64,000 nucleotides of DNA. Origin: Whitmania pigra. Lineage: Eukaryota > Annelida > Clitellata > Hirudinida > Haemopidae. The stretch is taken from positions 2,108,001-2,172,000 of the forward strand of contig JAJTWR010000431.1 of assembly GCA_021613335.1 (NCBI GenBank), read 5' to 3'. Each line of letters starts with the position of its first letter. Within the stretch, counting starts at the first letter, position 1. Below the pieces are notes generated by a model, which worked only from the letters and a program-made list of their open reading frames with translations, ran no database searches and was not told the origin of the DNA. The translations under genes and the position numbers were made by a program. Positions 25,384 to 34,485 of this stretch are shown piece after piece.

Positions 25384-26078
25384 GAGGGTTTCCCGTCCTT
25401 GCGAGTGTCGGAGAGGACGCGGCCGTCGCGCATCTCCAAGACACGCCGAGCCCGCGCCGCGATGTCCGGCGCGTGGGTCACGACAATGAGGGTGAGCCCT
25501 TCGCGAGAAAGCGTCTCGAAAAGGTCCATCACCTCGACCGAGGTGCGCGAATCGAGCGCACCGGTCGGCTCGTCGGCGAGCACGATGCGCGGCTCGGTGA
25601 CGAGCGCCCGAGCGATGGCGACCCGTTGTTGCTGTCCACCGGAGAGTTGGGTGGGTTCATGGTCGGCGCGGTTCTTGAGGCCGACCCGCTCCAGGGACTC
25701 CAAGGCGCGGCGGCGGCGCTCGCGGGCGGAAACCCCTGCGTAGATGAGCGGCAGCTCGACATTTTCGACGGCGCTCGTGCGCGCGAGCAGGTTGAAGTTT
25801 TGGAACACGAACCCGAGCATCCGGTTGCGTGCCACCGCGAGCTCCGCTCGGGAGAGGTTCGCGGTGTCGCGGCCCTCCAGGCGGTAGGCACCGCCAGTGG
25901 GCCGGTCGAGACAACCGATGATGTTCATCAGCGTGCTCTTCCCGGAGCCGGAAGCGCCGATAATCGCAACGTACTCGCCTGTGTCGATATTGAGCGTCAC
26001 CTCGTCGAGCGCGCGAACGACTTCCCCGCCGAGCGTGTACCAGCGTTGGGTATGGTCGAGCTCGACGAGCGCACCCAC
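25380..26078 (-). CDS. MacB-type ABC transporter ATPase (LolD/MacB branch)
   Basis: A 232-residue ATPase with Walker A GASGSGKST at 41-49, a Q-loop in FVFQNFNLL, the signature LSGGQQQRVAIARAL, Walker B RIVLADEPTGALD and the switch histidine in VVTHAPD. It belongs to the MacB/LolD/FtsE branch by the LNIIG-like MNIIGCLDRPTGG motif. The start is GTG at 26078, immediately abutting the stop of the adaptor gene (TAG 26079-26081), and the end overlaps the permease start by four bases. It energises the permease at 24154-25383. Confidence 0.94.
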   Translation of the reverse strand: MGALVELDHTQRWYTLGGEVVRALDEVTLNIDTGEYVAIIGASGSGKSTLMNIIGCLDRPTGGAYRLEGRDTANLSRAELAVARNRMLGFVFQNFNLLARTSAVENVELPLIYAGVSARERRRRALESLERVGLKNRADHEPTQLSGGQQQRVAIARALVTEPRIVLADEPTGALDSRTSVEVMDLFETLSREGLTLIVVTHAPDIAARARRVLEMRDGRVLSDTRKDGKPS

Positions 26079-27347
26079 CTAGAAGAGTCTCCGGGATCCG
26101 CCAGGGGGACTTCCGCCCGAAGGTGAAGAGCCGGTCGAGTCGAGGCTGTCAACAATCACGAGGTCGCCTTCTCGAAGATCGCCCTCGAGTAGCGCGCTCG
26201 CCGTTCCATCGGTAGCGCCAGTGCGAATACCGACCCGCTCCGGCTGGTCGTTGCGCAGTACCCAGATGCTGCGCATCGGGACGTCCGGCTCGCCACCATC
26301 GCCACGGCTTGCGCCACCATCGCCCCGGTTCCCACTACGCGCGCGCCGGTTGCCGCCATCGCCAGTGGCGCGCGCGGCGCCAGCCTTGTCCGGGTCCATG
26401 CGAAACCGGAGCGCAGCGTTCGGGATGCGCAGCACATCTTCAGCGCGGGCATAGGCGAACGTGACGTTGGCTGTCATCCCCGGTCGGAGCGCTAAGTCGG
26501 TGTTGTCCACGTCGATAACCGCGTCGTAGGTCACGACGTTGGAGACCGTGAGCGGAGCAAACCGAATCTGCCGGATTTTCCCTTTGAAGGTACGGTTTTG
26601 GTAGGCGTCCACGGTGAAGCTGGACTCCAACCCTTCACTCAGTTTGCCGATGTCCGCTTCGGCCACGTTGGTGTCCACCTGCATCCGCTGGAGGTTCTCG
26701 GCGATGGTGAAGACCGTCGGCGCCTGCAAAGACGCGGCGACGGTCTGCCCCACGTCGACCGCCCGGGAGATGACGACGCCATCCACCGGCGAGCGGATGT
26801 TGGTGTAGGCGAGGTTCACCTCGGCCTGGGCGCGGTTCGCGTTCGCTTGGAGAATCCCGGCCTCCGCAGAGGCGAGGTCGCTCCTCGCTGCTTCGGCGGT
26901 CGCAACCGCTGAGTCGTAGTCCGCCTGCGCTACGAGCTTGTCTTTCCACAGCTCCTCGGTGCGCTTCTTCTTGCGCTCGGCGTCCTGGGCGAGCGCGCGG
27001 GCCTTGATGGCATTGGCCTGAGCCGACGCCTGCGCCGCCCGGGCTTGCGCCACGTTGGTCTCGTAGAAAGAGGGGTCGATTTTGGCGAGGATCTGCCCTT
27101 TGGTGACCGGGCTATTGAAGTCGGCGTACAGCGACTGAATCCGCCCTGAAACTTGCGAGCCGACCTGCACCGTCACCAGCGCCGAGAGCGTTCCCGTGGC
27201 CGTAACCCGACCGACAACTTCGCCGCGCTCAATTGCCTGGGTGACATACTTGGAGCGCGGCGCTTTGGGCTTCCTCGTGGCGGCGAAAATGACTCCCAAA
27301 CCTACAGCGACCGCAACGCCAATTCCCCACCGCTTAGAGAACTTCAT
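26079..27347 (-). CDS. macA: MacA-type periplasmic adaptor (membrane fusion protein)
   Basis: A 422-residue adaptor with an N-terminal membrane anchor (GIGVAVAVGLGVIFAA), a biotinyl-lipoyl half motif (GRVTATGTLSALVTVQVGSQ), a long alpha hairpin of Ala/Gln/Glu-rich helices, a second lipoyl half (NIRSPVDGVVISRAVDVGQT) and beta-barrel domains. It links the MacB-type transporter to the TolC channel. Odd feature: a Gly/Arg/Asp-rich insert of about 35 residues (GDGGNRRARSGNRGDGGA and flanks) and a Ser/Gly/Pro-rich C-terminus, both likely disordered. Two ATGs sit at 27350 and 27347; GAGG spacing favours 27347. It is the first gene of the operon. Confidence 0.92.
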   Translation of the reverse strand: MKFSKRWGIGVAVAVGLGVIFAATRKPKAPRSKYVTQAIERGEVVGRVTATGTLSALVTVQVGSQVSGRIQSLYADFNSPVTKGQILAKIDPSFYETNVAQARAAQASAQANAIKARALAQDAERKKKRTEELWKDKLVAQADYDSAVATAEAARSDLASAEAGILQANANRAQAEVNLAYTNIRSPVDGVVISRAVDVGQTVAASLQAPTVFTIAENLQRMQVDTNVAEADIGKLSEGLESSFTVDAYQNRTFKGKIRQIRFAPLTVSNVVTYDAVIDVDNTDLALRPGMTANVTFAYARAEDVLRIPNAALRFRMDPDKAGAARATGDGGNRRARSGNRGDGGASRGDGGEPDVPMRSIWVLRNDQPERVGIRTGATDGTASALLEGDLREGDLVIVDSLDSTGSSPSGGSPPGGSRRLF

Positions 27348-27532
27348 CATTCCTCATATCCTTAGTCCCCACATGGTAGTCCTCCAACACCCAGGCCGCA
27401 GGAAGGTCAAGTACCGGAATTCTCAAGTGTTGATGAACACAAGAAATTCAACGGGGTCTGCTCCATTCTTGTAAAAGTGCTCCGCGACGGCGCCTCAGTC
27501 GTCACATTCACTACGTGAAAGGAAAACTCTTC

Positions 27533-30004
27533 GTGAAGCTCCAACGGCTTACTTCTACCCGTGCAGAGGTTGCTCCCGAGGCCCTTCGGCGGTCATTCCT
27601 GGAGCACGTAGAGTTTACCCGCGGGCGCAGCTTCGAAGCGGCGAGTCCCTTCGACCGCTTCAACGCACTCGCCTACACCGTGCGAGACCGCCTCCTGCGC
27701 ACCTGGGTGGATACCACTCGCCGGGCCGTCGAACTCGACGCCAAGCGCGCGTATTACCTGAGCGCCGAATACCTCCTCGGACGCGCACTCGGAAACAACC
27801 TCATCAACCTAGGCCTCTACGAAGACATGGCAAAAGGCCTCGCCGAAGTCGGCGTCGACCTCGACGCGCTGCTCGAATTGGAGCCGGACCCGGGCCTCGG
27901 CAACGGCGGCTTAGGACGCCTCGCCGCCTGCTTCCTCGATTCCCTCGCCACGATGGGGTACCCGGCGATGGGCTACGGAATCCGCTATGAGTTCGGCATC
28001 TTCACCCAGCAAATCGTCAACGGCCGCCAAGTCGAGCGCGCCGACGAGTGGCTGAAATTCGGCAGCCCTTGGGGCATCATTCGCCCCGAGCGCATCGTCC
28101 CGGTGCGCTTCTACGGACACGTCGAGTCCGGTCACTTAGGCGACGGACGCCCGTACAGCCGCTGGGTGGGCGGCAAGACAGTGCTCGGTGTTCCCTACGA
28201 CATCCCGGTCGCTGGGTATGGCGGTAACACCGTCAACTCGCTGCGCCTCTGGCAGGCCCGAGCCTCGTCAGAGTTTGACTTCGCCCTCTTCAACGACGGC
28301 GACTACGAGCGCAGCGTCGTCGAGAAGAACGACTCGGAGGTCATCTCCAAAGTCCTCTACCCGAATGACCAGAACCAGGCTGGCAAGGAGCTTCGCCTTA
28401 AACAAGAGTATTTCTTCGTCGCCTGCTCCATCGCCGACATCCTCCGGCGCTACTTGAAGCGCCACGTCGATCTCTCGAAGCTCCCGGACAAGGTCGCAAT
28501 CCAACTCAACGACACCCACCCGGCAATCACCATTGCCGAGTTGATGCGCGTGCTCGTCGACGAGAAGCTCATCCCCTGGGACGAGGCATGGAGCATCACC
28601 CAAGCCACCTGCGGCTACACCAACCACACGCTGCTCCCCGAAGCGCTCGAAAAATGGCCGGTCGCGATGTTCGAGCGACTTCTGCCGCGGCACCTTCAAA
28701 TTATCTTCGAGCTGAACCAACGGCACTTGCGGCAAGTCCAACTGCGCTGGCCCTTCGAGCCCGAGCGCATTGGTCGCATGAGCCTCATCGAAGAGGGCAC
28801 CGAAAAACAAGTGCGCATGGCCTACCTCGCGGTGGTGGGCTCGCACTCAGTGAACGGTGTCGCGGGGCTCCACTCCAAACTGCTCAAAGAGCAGGTGCTG
28901 CGGGACTTCGCCGACATGTATCCGGAGCGCTTCAACAACAAGACCAACGGCGTGACTCCGCGCCGATGGATGCGGCTCTGCAACCCGAGGCTCTCCGCTC
29001 TCTTGACCGACTCGCTCGGTTCCGAAGGGTGGCTCACGAACCTTGATGCGCTGCGGGGCATCGAACGCTTTGTCGACGATGCGAGCTTCGTGGAAAAGTT
29101 CCGCGCCGCAAAGGCCGCCAACAAGGTGGACCTCACCGGGCACCTCCGCGACATCATTTGGCTGCGCTGCGACCCGACCGCGATTTTCGATGTGCAGGTG
29201 AAGCGCCTCCACGAGTACAAGCGCCAGCTCCTCAACGCTCTTCACATCATCCACCTCTGGCTGCGCGCCCGCGAAGACCCCTCGTACCTCGTACACCCGC
29301 GGGTCTTCATCTTCGGCGCCAAAGCTGCCCCAGGGTATCGCCAAGCGAAGCTGATTATTCGCCTCATCAACGGCATCGCCGACGTGGTGAACGCCGAGGC
29401 AGAGCGCACCGGCCTTCGGGTCGTCTTCATCCCGAACTACCGGGTGACTGCCGCAGAGCAGATTATTCCCGCCGCCGATGTCTCCGAGCAAATCTCCACC
29501 GCTGGCATGGAGGCCTCGGGCACCGGAAACATGAAGCTCACCATGAACGGGGCGCTCACCATCGGCACCCTCGACGGCGCCAACATCGAAATCCGGGAGG
29601 CGGTCGGCGCGGAGAACTTCTTCCTTTTCGGCAAGACCGCCGAGCAGGTGGAAGCGGAGCACACGCGCGGCTACCGGGGGCGCGAAATCTACGAGGCGAG
29701 TCCCGAAATCCGCGAAGTGCTCGACCTCGTCTCAAGCGGCCTCTTCTCTCCGGAAGACAAGCACCTCTACCGGGAACTCGTCGAATCGCTCTTGAACGAG
29801 GACCGCTACCTCGTGCTCGCCGATTACGAGGGCTTCCGAAATGCTCAGCACGAGATGGTGTCGCGGTATGTCGAGCCGAAGAAGTGGTGGCGCTCGGCAA
29901 TCCTCAACGTCGCTCGCTGCGGGAACTTCTCCTCGGACCGCACTATCCGCGAGTACGCGACCGAGATCTGGGGCATCGAACCACTCCGCGACACCGACAA
30001 GTAG
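27533..30004 (+). CDS. glgP: Glycogen/alpha-glucan phosphorylase
   Basis: It releases glucose 1-phosphate from glycogen or other alpha-1,4-glucans using pyridoxal phosphate. The protein is 823 residues long, and family members are usually 800-850. Seen: YLSAEYLLGRALGNNL and EPDPGLGNGGLGRLAACFLDS in the N-terminal domain, and the cofactor site EASGTGNMKLTMNGALTIGT with the Schiff-base Lys at 668. The start was placed at GTG 27533, which has AAAGGA nine bases upstream; an earlier in-frame GTG at 27515 adds six residues but lacks a ribosome site. The stop is two bases from the convergent CBM9-like gene. No glgA, glgB or glgC is in view. Confidence 0.96.
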   Translation: MKLQRLTSTRAEVAPEALRRSFLEHVEFTRGRSFEAASPFDRFNALAYTVRDRLLRTWVDTTRRAVELDAKRAYYLSAEYLLGRALGNNLINLGLYEDMAKGLAEVGVDLDALLELEPDPGLGNGGLGRLAACFLDSLATMGYPAMGYGIRYEFGIFTQQIVNGRQVERADEWLKFGSPWGIIRPERIVPVRFYGHVESGHLGDGRPYSRWVGGKTVLGVPYDIPVAGYGGNTVNSLRLWQARASSEFDFALFNDGDYERSVVEKNDSEVISKVLYPNDQNQAGKELRLKQEYFFVACSIADILRRYLKRHVDLSKLPDKVAIQLNDTHPAITIAELMRVLVDEKLIPWDEAWSITQATCGYTNHTLLPEALEKWPVAMFERLLPRHLQIIFELNQRHLRQVQLRWPFEPERIGRMSLIEEGTEKQVRMAYLAVVGSHSVNGVAGLHSKLLKEQVLRDFADMYPERFNNKTNGVTPRRWMRLCNPRLSALLTDSLGSEGWLTNLDALRGIERFVDDASFVEKFRAAKAANKVDLTGHLRDIIWLRCDPTAIFDVQVKRLHEYKRQLLNALHIIHLWLRAREDPSYLVHPRVFIFGAKAAPGYRQAKLIIRLINGIADVVNAEAERTGLRVVFIPNYRVTAAEQIIPAADVSEQISTAGMEASGTGNMKLTMNGALTIGTLDGANIEIREAVGAENFFLFGKTAEQVEAEHTRGYRGREIYEASPEIREVLDLVSSGLFSPEDKHLYRELVESLLNEDRYLVLADYEGFRNAQHEMVSRYVEPKKWWRSAILNVARCGNFSSDRTIREYATEIWGIEPLRDTDK

Positions 30005-30006
30005 CC

Positions 30007-31179
30007 CTACTCGAAGAACAACTCGCCAAAGCGCGGCAGGTGGTGGAAGTCGCCCACGAAAAGCGGGGAGAAGGCCTGACCTTCTCCTTGCTTGCGACGC
30101 ACCAGATGCTCCAAGCGGTAGGCGTTGAAGCGCCAGAGGTCGCCGGGCTTCGGCGGAATCCGCGGCACATGCGTCAAGCGGGCGATGGGGATGCGCATCT
30201 CCACTTTCCACCCTTTGTCGCGGTCGGAGTTGTCGTCGAGCGTGCCGTCGACGGTCACCGCGCTCGTCATCTGCGAGTCCCAGGTTTTTGCCTGGGTGAG
30301 GTCGCCGCGGCGCACCGAAAACTCCGCATCGAAGGTGACGTTGTGCGGCGACACCTGCAACTCGTTGTAGGTCGCGCCGTCGCCATCGGCGTCGAAGAAC
30401 ACCTCGACGACTTCCTCTTCGTAGATGGGGTCGTCGTGCTTGCGGAACGTTCCCCAGACATCCGGGTCTTCGGCGTCGAAGGCTACGTAGATGAACTCCT
30501 TGTCCCAGAGCATGCGCAGCGTCGTCCGCCGGGCGACGGGCTGCCCGTCGAAGCTCGAAACGAGGTCGACAGCGACGGCGTCGCGCCAACTTGGGTCATC
30601 GAGCTTGCCGTCGATGACCGGCGGCCGCTTCGTTGCGCGAATGGTGTAGCGCGGCAGCTTCACCGCCGACTTTTCGTCGCCCACGATGTACGGCCCAAGC
30701 GCCCGTTGCTCGGCATCGGCGAGTGGCCCCGGATCGATGCGCAATCGCCCTTGGGCATTCCAGAAGCCAAGTCCGAGGCGTAGGGGCTGCGGGGAGTTGG
30801 GGACGAGCAGGCGATGCTCGTCGACGACAACTTTGCCGACGGGCCAGCTCTCCAGTGGGCCTGCGCTGAAGGGATGATCAATCTGGCCGAGCGTCTGTCC
30901 GCTTGCGGCGTCGAGCACATGCACAAAAAAATCTAAGCCCTTGGGCGGGGTGGAATCAGCGATGAAGAAATGGCGAAGCGTTATTTCGGTGCCCGGACCA
31001 GCGTGGAGCGGCGTGACGCTCGAACCCAAATAGCGAATCTTCCCCGAACCCCAGGTGGCGCCGCTGGTAAACGTGAGTGCGAGGTTTTGCGGGGCGTCGC
31101 TCGCCTTGCGCGGACCTGCTTTTTCGTCTCGGCAGGTAGCGAACAGAAAGAGTGCGAGCACTAGGGTGACGTTTTTCAG
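30007..31179 (-). CDS. CBM9-like lipoprotein, possible CTG start
   Basis: A lipoprotein with lipobox LFATC. It has an N-terminal beta domain of about 170 residues and a C-terminal carbohydrate-binding family 9-like domain (about 180-390: PVIDGKLDDPSWRDAV, LRMLWDKEFIYVAFDAEDPD, EEVVEVFFDADGDG). Family members bind sugar ends or decorate outer-membrane proteins; the ligand here is unknown. The start is unusual. A strong AAGGAGG (31184-31190) is followed four bases later by CTG at 31179, in frame, giving a normal signal peptide (KNVTLVLALFLFATC). The first ordinary start, GTG at 31161, is 22 bases from that site and leaves a very short signal peptide. Confidence 0.82.
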   Translation of the reverse strand: MKNVTLVLALFLFATCRDEKAGPRKASDAPQNLALTFTSGATWGSGKIRYLGSSVTPLHAGPGTEITLRHFFIADSTPPKGLDFFVHVLDAASGQTLGQIDHPFSAGPLESWPVGKVVVDEHRLLVPNSPQPLRLGLGFWNAQGRLRIDPGPLADAEQRALGPYIVGDEKSAVKLPRYTIRATKRPPVIDGKLDDPSWRDAVAVDLVSSFDGQPVARRTTLRMLWDKEFIYVAFDAEDPDVWGTFRKHDDPIYEEEVVEVFFDADGDGATYNELQVSPHNVTFDAEFSVRRGDLTQAKTWDSQMTSAVTVDGTLDDNSDRDKGWKVEMRIPIARLTHVPRIPPKPGDLWRFNAYRLEHLVRRKQGEGQAFSPLFVGDFHHLPRFGELFFE

Positions 31180-31309
31180 GGTGCCTCCTTGGGTGCAGCC
31201 TTAACGCTCCAAGCCGGTTCTCGGTAGCGGAAGTTGTAGGCCATCCTCGAAACTTTCGCGTGAGAAGGAAGGGCTTGCGAGGCCACTTGGCGGAGCATAC
31301 AGGCTGGGC

Positions 31310-32239
31310 ATGCCACGCCTGCGCCGTTGGCTACAGTTTCTGCTCGTTGCCTCGGCGGTGCTCTTCACCCGCCGTGCCGAAGCGAGTGCGTGCTGCGGTT
31401 CGGCGACAGTATTCGGCGTGGGCCGTCTCCTCCTTTGGGAGCGCGCCGCCTTCGGGGTGCAGGTTGGCCACGTGCGGATGCTCGGCAACTACGGCGCCCA
31501 CGCAGAGTACTACCCGAATGATCGCGCCTATGCGGAGGGGCTCACGAGCTTTGTGCCCTACGGAATTGTCCGGGTCCACGACCGGATACAGCTCCAAGCC
31601 TGGGTGCCGGTGTATGTGAACGATCGCCGCCAAGCAGACATCACGCAAGTGAGCGGTATGGTCGGCGATGTAGGATTTGGAGCCCGCTTTGAATTGCTCG
31701 CCCCCGGCGCAAAGCGTTACACGCCGGGCGTCGCGCTGCTCACGTTGGTGGAGGCACCGAGCGGGCGACGAGTCGAGGCCACCGAACCGCCACTCTTCGC
31801 TGGCACGACGGGCCTCGGTGCCTGGGCGGCTACGCTCAACCTTGAACTCGAAGGTGTTTTTGCTCCGGGGTTCCTCACGGTCGTCGCTGGTGTCACCGGG
31901 TACGCCCCCTATTACCGCAGCGAGCTGGGCGTACATCAGCTCTACGGCCCTCGGGTACGGGCGGCAGTCGTTGGCGGCGCGGAGTTTTTGCCCGACGTAC
32001 TCGTCGGTGCGTTATCGCTACAATTTGAGTGGCAGAACGCTATTTATCTTCAAGGGGTAGCCAATCCCGATTCTTCGTCTTCCCGCCTCGTGCTCGCCGC
32101 ATCGTTGTCTTGGCGAGTAGCACCACGCTGGACCCTGCTCTTTGCCGCGCACAGTTCAGCTTGGCCGGGTGGGTTCCTGCGCAACACCGACGCGCGGGTA
32201 GGGGTAACTGTCGGCGCTCGCTATGGGTTGTTTCTGTGA
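31310..32239 (+). CDS. Predicted outer-membrane beta-barrel protein
   Basis: A 309-residue exported protein with a signal peptide (VASAVLFTRRAEA) followed by a Cys pair near the mature N-terminus (SACCGSATVFG). The rest consists of alternating hydrophobic beta strands (GARFELLAPGAKRYTPGVAL, LSLQFEWQNAIYLQG, RWTLLFAAHSSAWPGG) ending in an aromatic-hydrophobic strand (ARYGLFL), the usual barrel-assembly signal. It resembles transporter-like or MetA-type barrels, but I cannot name the family. It lies 55 bases before a Met-rich lipoprotein and probably belongs with it. Confidence 0.65.
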   Translation: MPRLRRWLQFLLVASAVLFTRRAEASACCGSATVFGVGRLLLWERAAFGVQVGHVRMLGNYGAHAEYYPNDRAYAEGLTSFVPYGIVRVHDRIQLQAWVPVYVNDRRQADITQVSGMVGDVGFGARFELLAPGAKRYTPGVALLTLVEAPSGRRVEATEPPLFAGTTGLGAWAATLNLELEGVFAPGFLTVVAGVTGYAPYYRSELGVHQLYGPRVRAAVVGGAEFLPDVLVGALSLQFEWQNAIYLQGVANPDSSSSRLVLAASLSWRVAPRWTLLFAAHSSAWPGGFLRNTDARVGVTVGARYGLFL

Positions 32240-32294
32240 ATTATCTTCAAACGTTTCTCATTTATTCATTCTCACTTTTTGAAGGAGCACTGTG

Positions 32295-33101
32295 ATGGAT
32301 GTAGTTCGCAATCGTTTGAGCCTTGTCTTCCTCGCCGCTACAACGTTCGCCGCTTGCGACGCGATCGTCGAGCCGACCTACACCAGCGTCGCGAAGGCGA
32401 CATCTGGGGAGTACTCGCTCGAACTCTTGACCACCTCGAAATTTCACACCGGCCTCACACCGGTCTATTTGCAATTGAAAGGGCCCTCCGGCGTTACCAT
32501 GGAGGCCACCATCAAGTTCGAGCCGCTGATGACGATGGCTGGCATGAACGGTATGCCCGGCATGTCGCACAGCACACCGACGTTTCCCGTGGAGCCGTTG
32601 ACGCTCCAAAAGGTCTACCGGGCTCGTACGGTGTTCATCATGGCCTCTGGCGACATGGGAACCTGGAGCGCGAAGGTGACCGCGACACTTCCCGGGAGCG
32701 CGCCGCTGGTGTTCGACTTCAAGGTCCTGCCAGTGGCGGACAATAAGAACATTAATATCATCAGGGCCAATGCAGGCAGCACTGACAAGCACATCCTGAG
32801 CTTCAATTTCGACAAGGAGAAGCCCGTCGTCGGTGAGAATCCGGTGACCATCACCATCCACAGCACAGTGGACAACCAGACCTTTCAAGCGGTCCCCGAC
32901 GCCCAACTGACCTTCTCCCGGGTGTGGATGGTGGCCATGAACCATGGCAGTGGAGAGCCAATAAACCCGGTCCGAACCATCGACGGGATGTACTCGGGCA
33001 AACTCGCGCTCTCGATGGTCGGAGGGGAGTGGGAAGTGACGCTCGACTTCTTGCGACAGCAAGTCCCCATTGGCACTTGGAAGTACGTCTTCGATTCCTG
33101 A
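32295..33101 (+). CDS. Met-rich lipoprotein with YtkA/FixH-like domains
   Basis: A 268-residue lipoprotein (lipobox TFAAC) with two Ig-like beta domains. A Met/Gly/His cluster lies near residue 80 (LMTMAGMNGMPGMSHSTPTF) and the domain order recalls YtkA/FixH-like proteins: Y-S-x-x-L at the front, MWTVKVTATL-like GTWSAKVTATLPG, and a second copy ending in GEWEVTLDF. Met-rich loops of this kind bind copper in several envelope proteins, so a role in copper handling is inferred, not shown. ATG 32295 follows GAAGGAG with good spacing. GTG 32292 is an alternative. Confidence 0.65.
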   Translation: MDVVRNRLSLVFLAATTFAACDAIVEPTYTSVAKATSGEYSLELLTTSKFHTGLTPVYLQLKGPSGVTMEATIKFEPLMTMAGMNGMPGMSHSTPTFPVEPLTLQKVYRARTVFIMASGDMGTWSAKVTATLPGSAPLVFDFKVLPVADNKNINIIRANAGSTDKHILSFNFDKEKPVVGENPVTITIHSTVDNQTFQAVPDAQLTFSRVWMVAMNHGSGEPINPVRTIDGMYSGKLALSMVGGEWEVTLDFLRQQVPIGTWKYVFDS

Positions 33102-33201
33102 ACCACGAAAAGCTCTAGGCGTCCGCGACTGCGCGAGTGCTCGCCGCTTCTCTCAACGCGCGCCTCGGTGGTAAGAAACGCCTTCGCCTTGGAGGAATAC
33201 A

Positions 33202-34476
33202 ATGCTGCGACGACGTACGTTGGCGCTCATCGGTGGGACTGCTGTACTCCTCGCTAGCTGCAAGCGCCCCGCAGGCAGCGAGGATGGGCTGTATCTGGAC
33301 AAAGAACTCCTCCTGAAGGCTGCGCCGCCGACAGTTTCCAAGCGGGCGCTGGTGCTGGCAAGTGGGCAACATACGCTCACGGTCAAAGGCGATGCCGGCA
33401 CGAGCTACGTCCTCGAAGGTCGGGTGACCGGCGAAGGGACGTTGACGGTGGCGCTGGGACCTGCGGACAAAGTGGCCTTCACCGGGTCGCTGCGCCATGG
33501 CGGGACGACCGTCACCGCCGGGACCGCGGATTTCACCGGCGCCGATCTGCGCGCAGATTCAATCCACGTGCAAGATGGCGGCACGGCGCTGCGCCGCCTC
33601 ACTCCTGCGGACCTCCCGGGCATTCGGCTCTGGCTGAACGGAGCCCAGGCGGATTCGTTCATCACGACTCCCGGTGATGACGACCCCGAGATGGGAACCA
33701 CCGATGCGGGCACCATCGTCTACCGCTGGGTGAACTTGGTCGATGCGAACAATCCGGCGGTGGTGTTGAGCGGAGTGCCGCTGCGCGTGCCCGGCGAGAA
33801 CGCGCTCACCCTGGAGACTTCCTCGATGGTCTTGAAAAACCTCAACCTCCGCCAGGATGAGACGGTTATCGCCGTCGTGACGACCACCAAGTACACGACT
33901 GGCATTCCCGCGATTATCTCGACCAAGATGACTCCGACCGACATCATAGCCGAAGCTGCGCCAGTGCCGCTCACACTGTCGGCGCCGCCAGATCGCGAGT
34001 TCAGGAACACCATGGTTGCCGCAGGCGTGTTCGATACTCGGGCATCCAGGTATTGGACAATGTCCGCGACCAGACCCATCGACCTCAACAAGAAGTACCT
34101 TCTCGGTGCAGTGCGCAGCGACGCGGGTGTCGCGCTCGTCTACGGCGGCGAGCTCTTGCCAAGCCCCAAAGCCTCGTGGCAGCCGTTCCCGGAGTCGAAG
34201 GCGCCTACGTACATCGGTCGGCGCTGGGACATGCCAGACTACTGGGACGGAAAATACTTTGAGGTGCTAGCGGGCGAGGGCGCCGACCACGTGCATGAAC
34301 TGGCGGGGTACGCCGCTTGGCACAACGGCCTCGAAGGCGAACTCCCCAAGGAGCATCCCTACAAAGCGCGCCCGCCCACGGTGAAGGTCACTGTCGCGGG
34401 CGCGTTCATCGCCCTGCCCGACGGTGGCACGAGGCCTGTCTACGACGCAGGCCATCCCCACGTCGCCGGCGAGTAA
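33202..34476 (+). CDS. Lipoprotein of unknown function
   Basis: A 424-residue lipoprotein (lipobox VLLASC) with a short Lys/Pro-rich tether, a beta-rich region (about 45-120, HTLTVKGDAGTSYVLEGRVT) and a second domain containing GIRLWLNGAQADSF, a pattern seen at the start of LamG/concanavalin-like domains. Two histidines cluster in DHVHELAGYAAWHNGLEGEL, and the C-terminus ends DAGHPHVAGE. GGAGGA at 33191-33196 gives a clear start. It follows the Met-rich lipoprotein by 100 bases and may share its transcript. The stop is nine bases from the convergent dehydrogenase gene. No catalytic motif is recognised. Confidence 0.6.
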   Translation: MLRRRTLALIGGTAVLLASCKRPAGSEDGLYLDKELLLKAAPPTVSKRALVLASGQHTLTVKGDAGTSYVLEGRVTGEGTLTVALGPADKVAFTGSLRHGGTTVTAGTADFTGADLRADSIHVQDGGTALRRLTPADLPGIRLWLNGAQADSFITTPGDDDPEMGTTDAGTIVYRWVNLVDANNPAVVLSGVPLRVPGENALTLETSSMVLKNLNLRQDETVIAVVTTTKYTTGIPAIISTKMTPTDIIAEAAPVPLTLSAPPDREFRNTMVAAGVFDTRASRYWTMSATRPIDLNKKYLLGAVRSDAGVALVYGGELLPSPKASWQPFPESKAPTYIGRRWDMPDYWDGKYFEVLAGEGADHVHELAGYAAWHNGLEGELPKEHPYKARPPTVKVTVAGAFIALPDGGTRPVYDAGHPHVAGE

Positions 34477-34485
34477 CCGCGAAGC

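Noticed and set aside
29158..30783. Long rightward frame crossing the glgP end and the CBM9-like gene
   Set aside because: A shadow of glgP in its first half and antisense to the CBM9-like gene in its second; the product is arginine/proline-rich nonsense.
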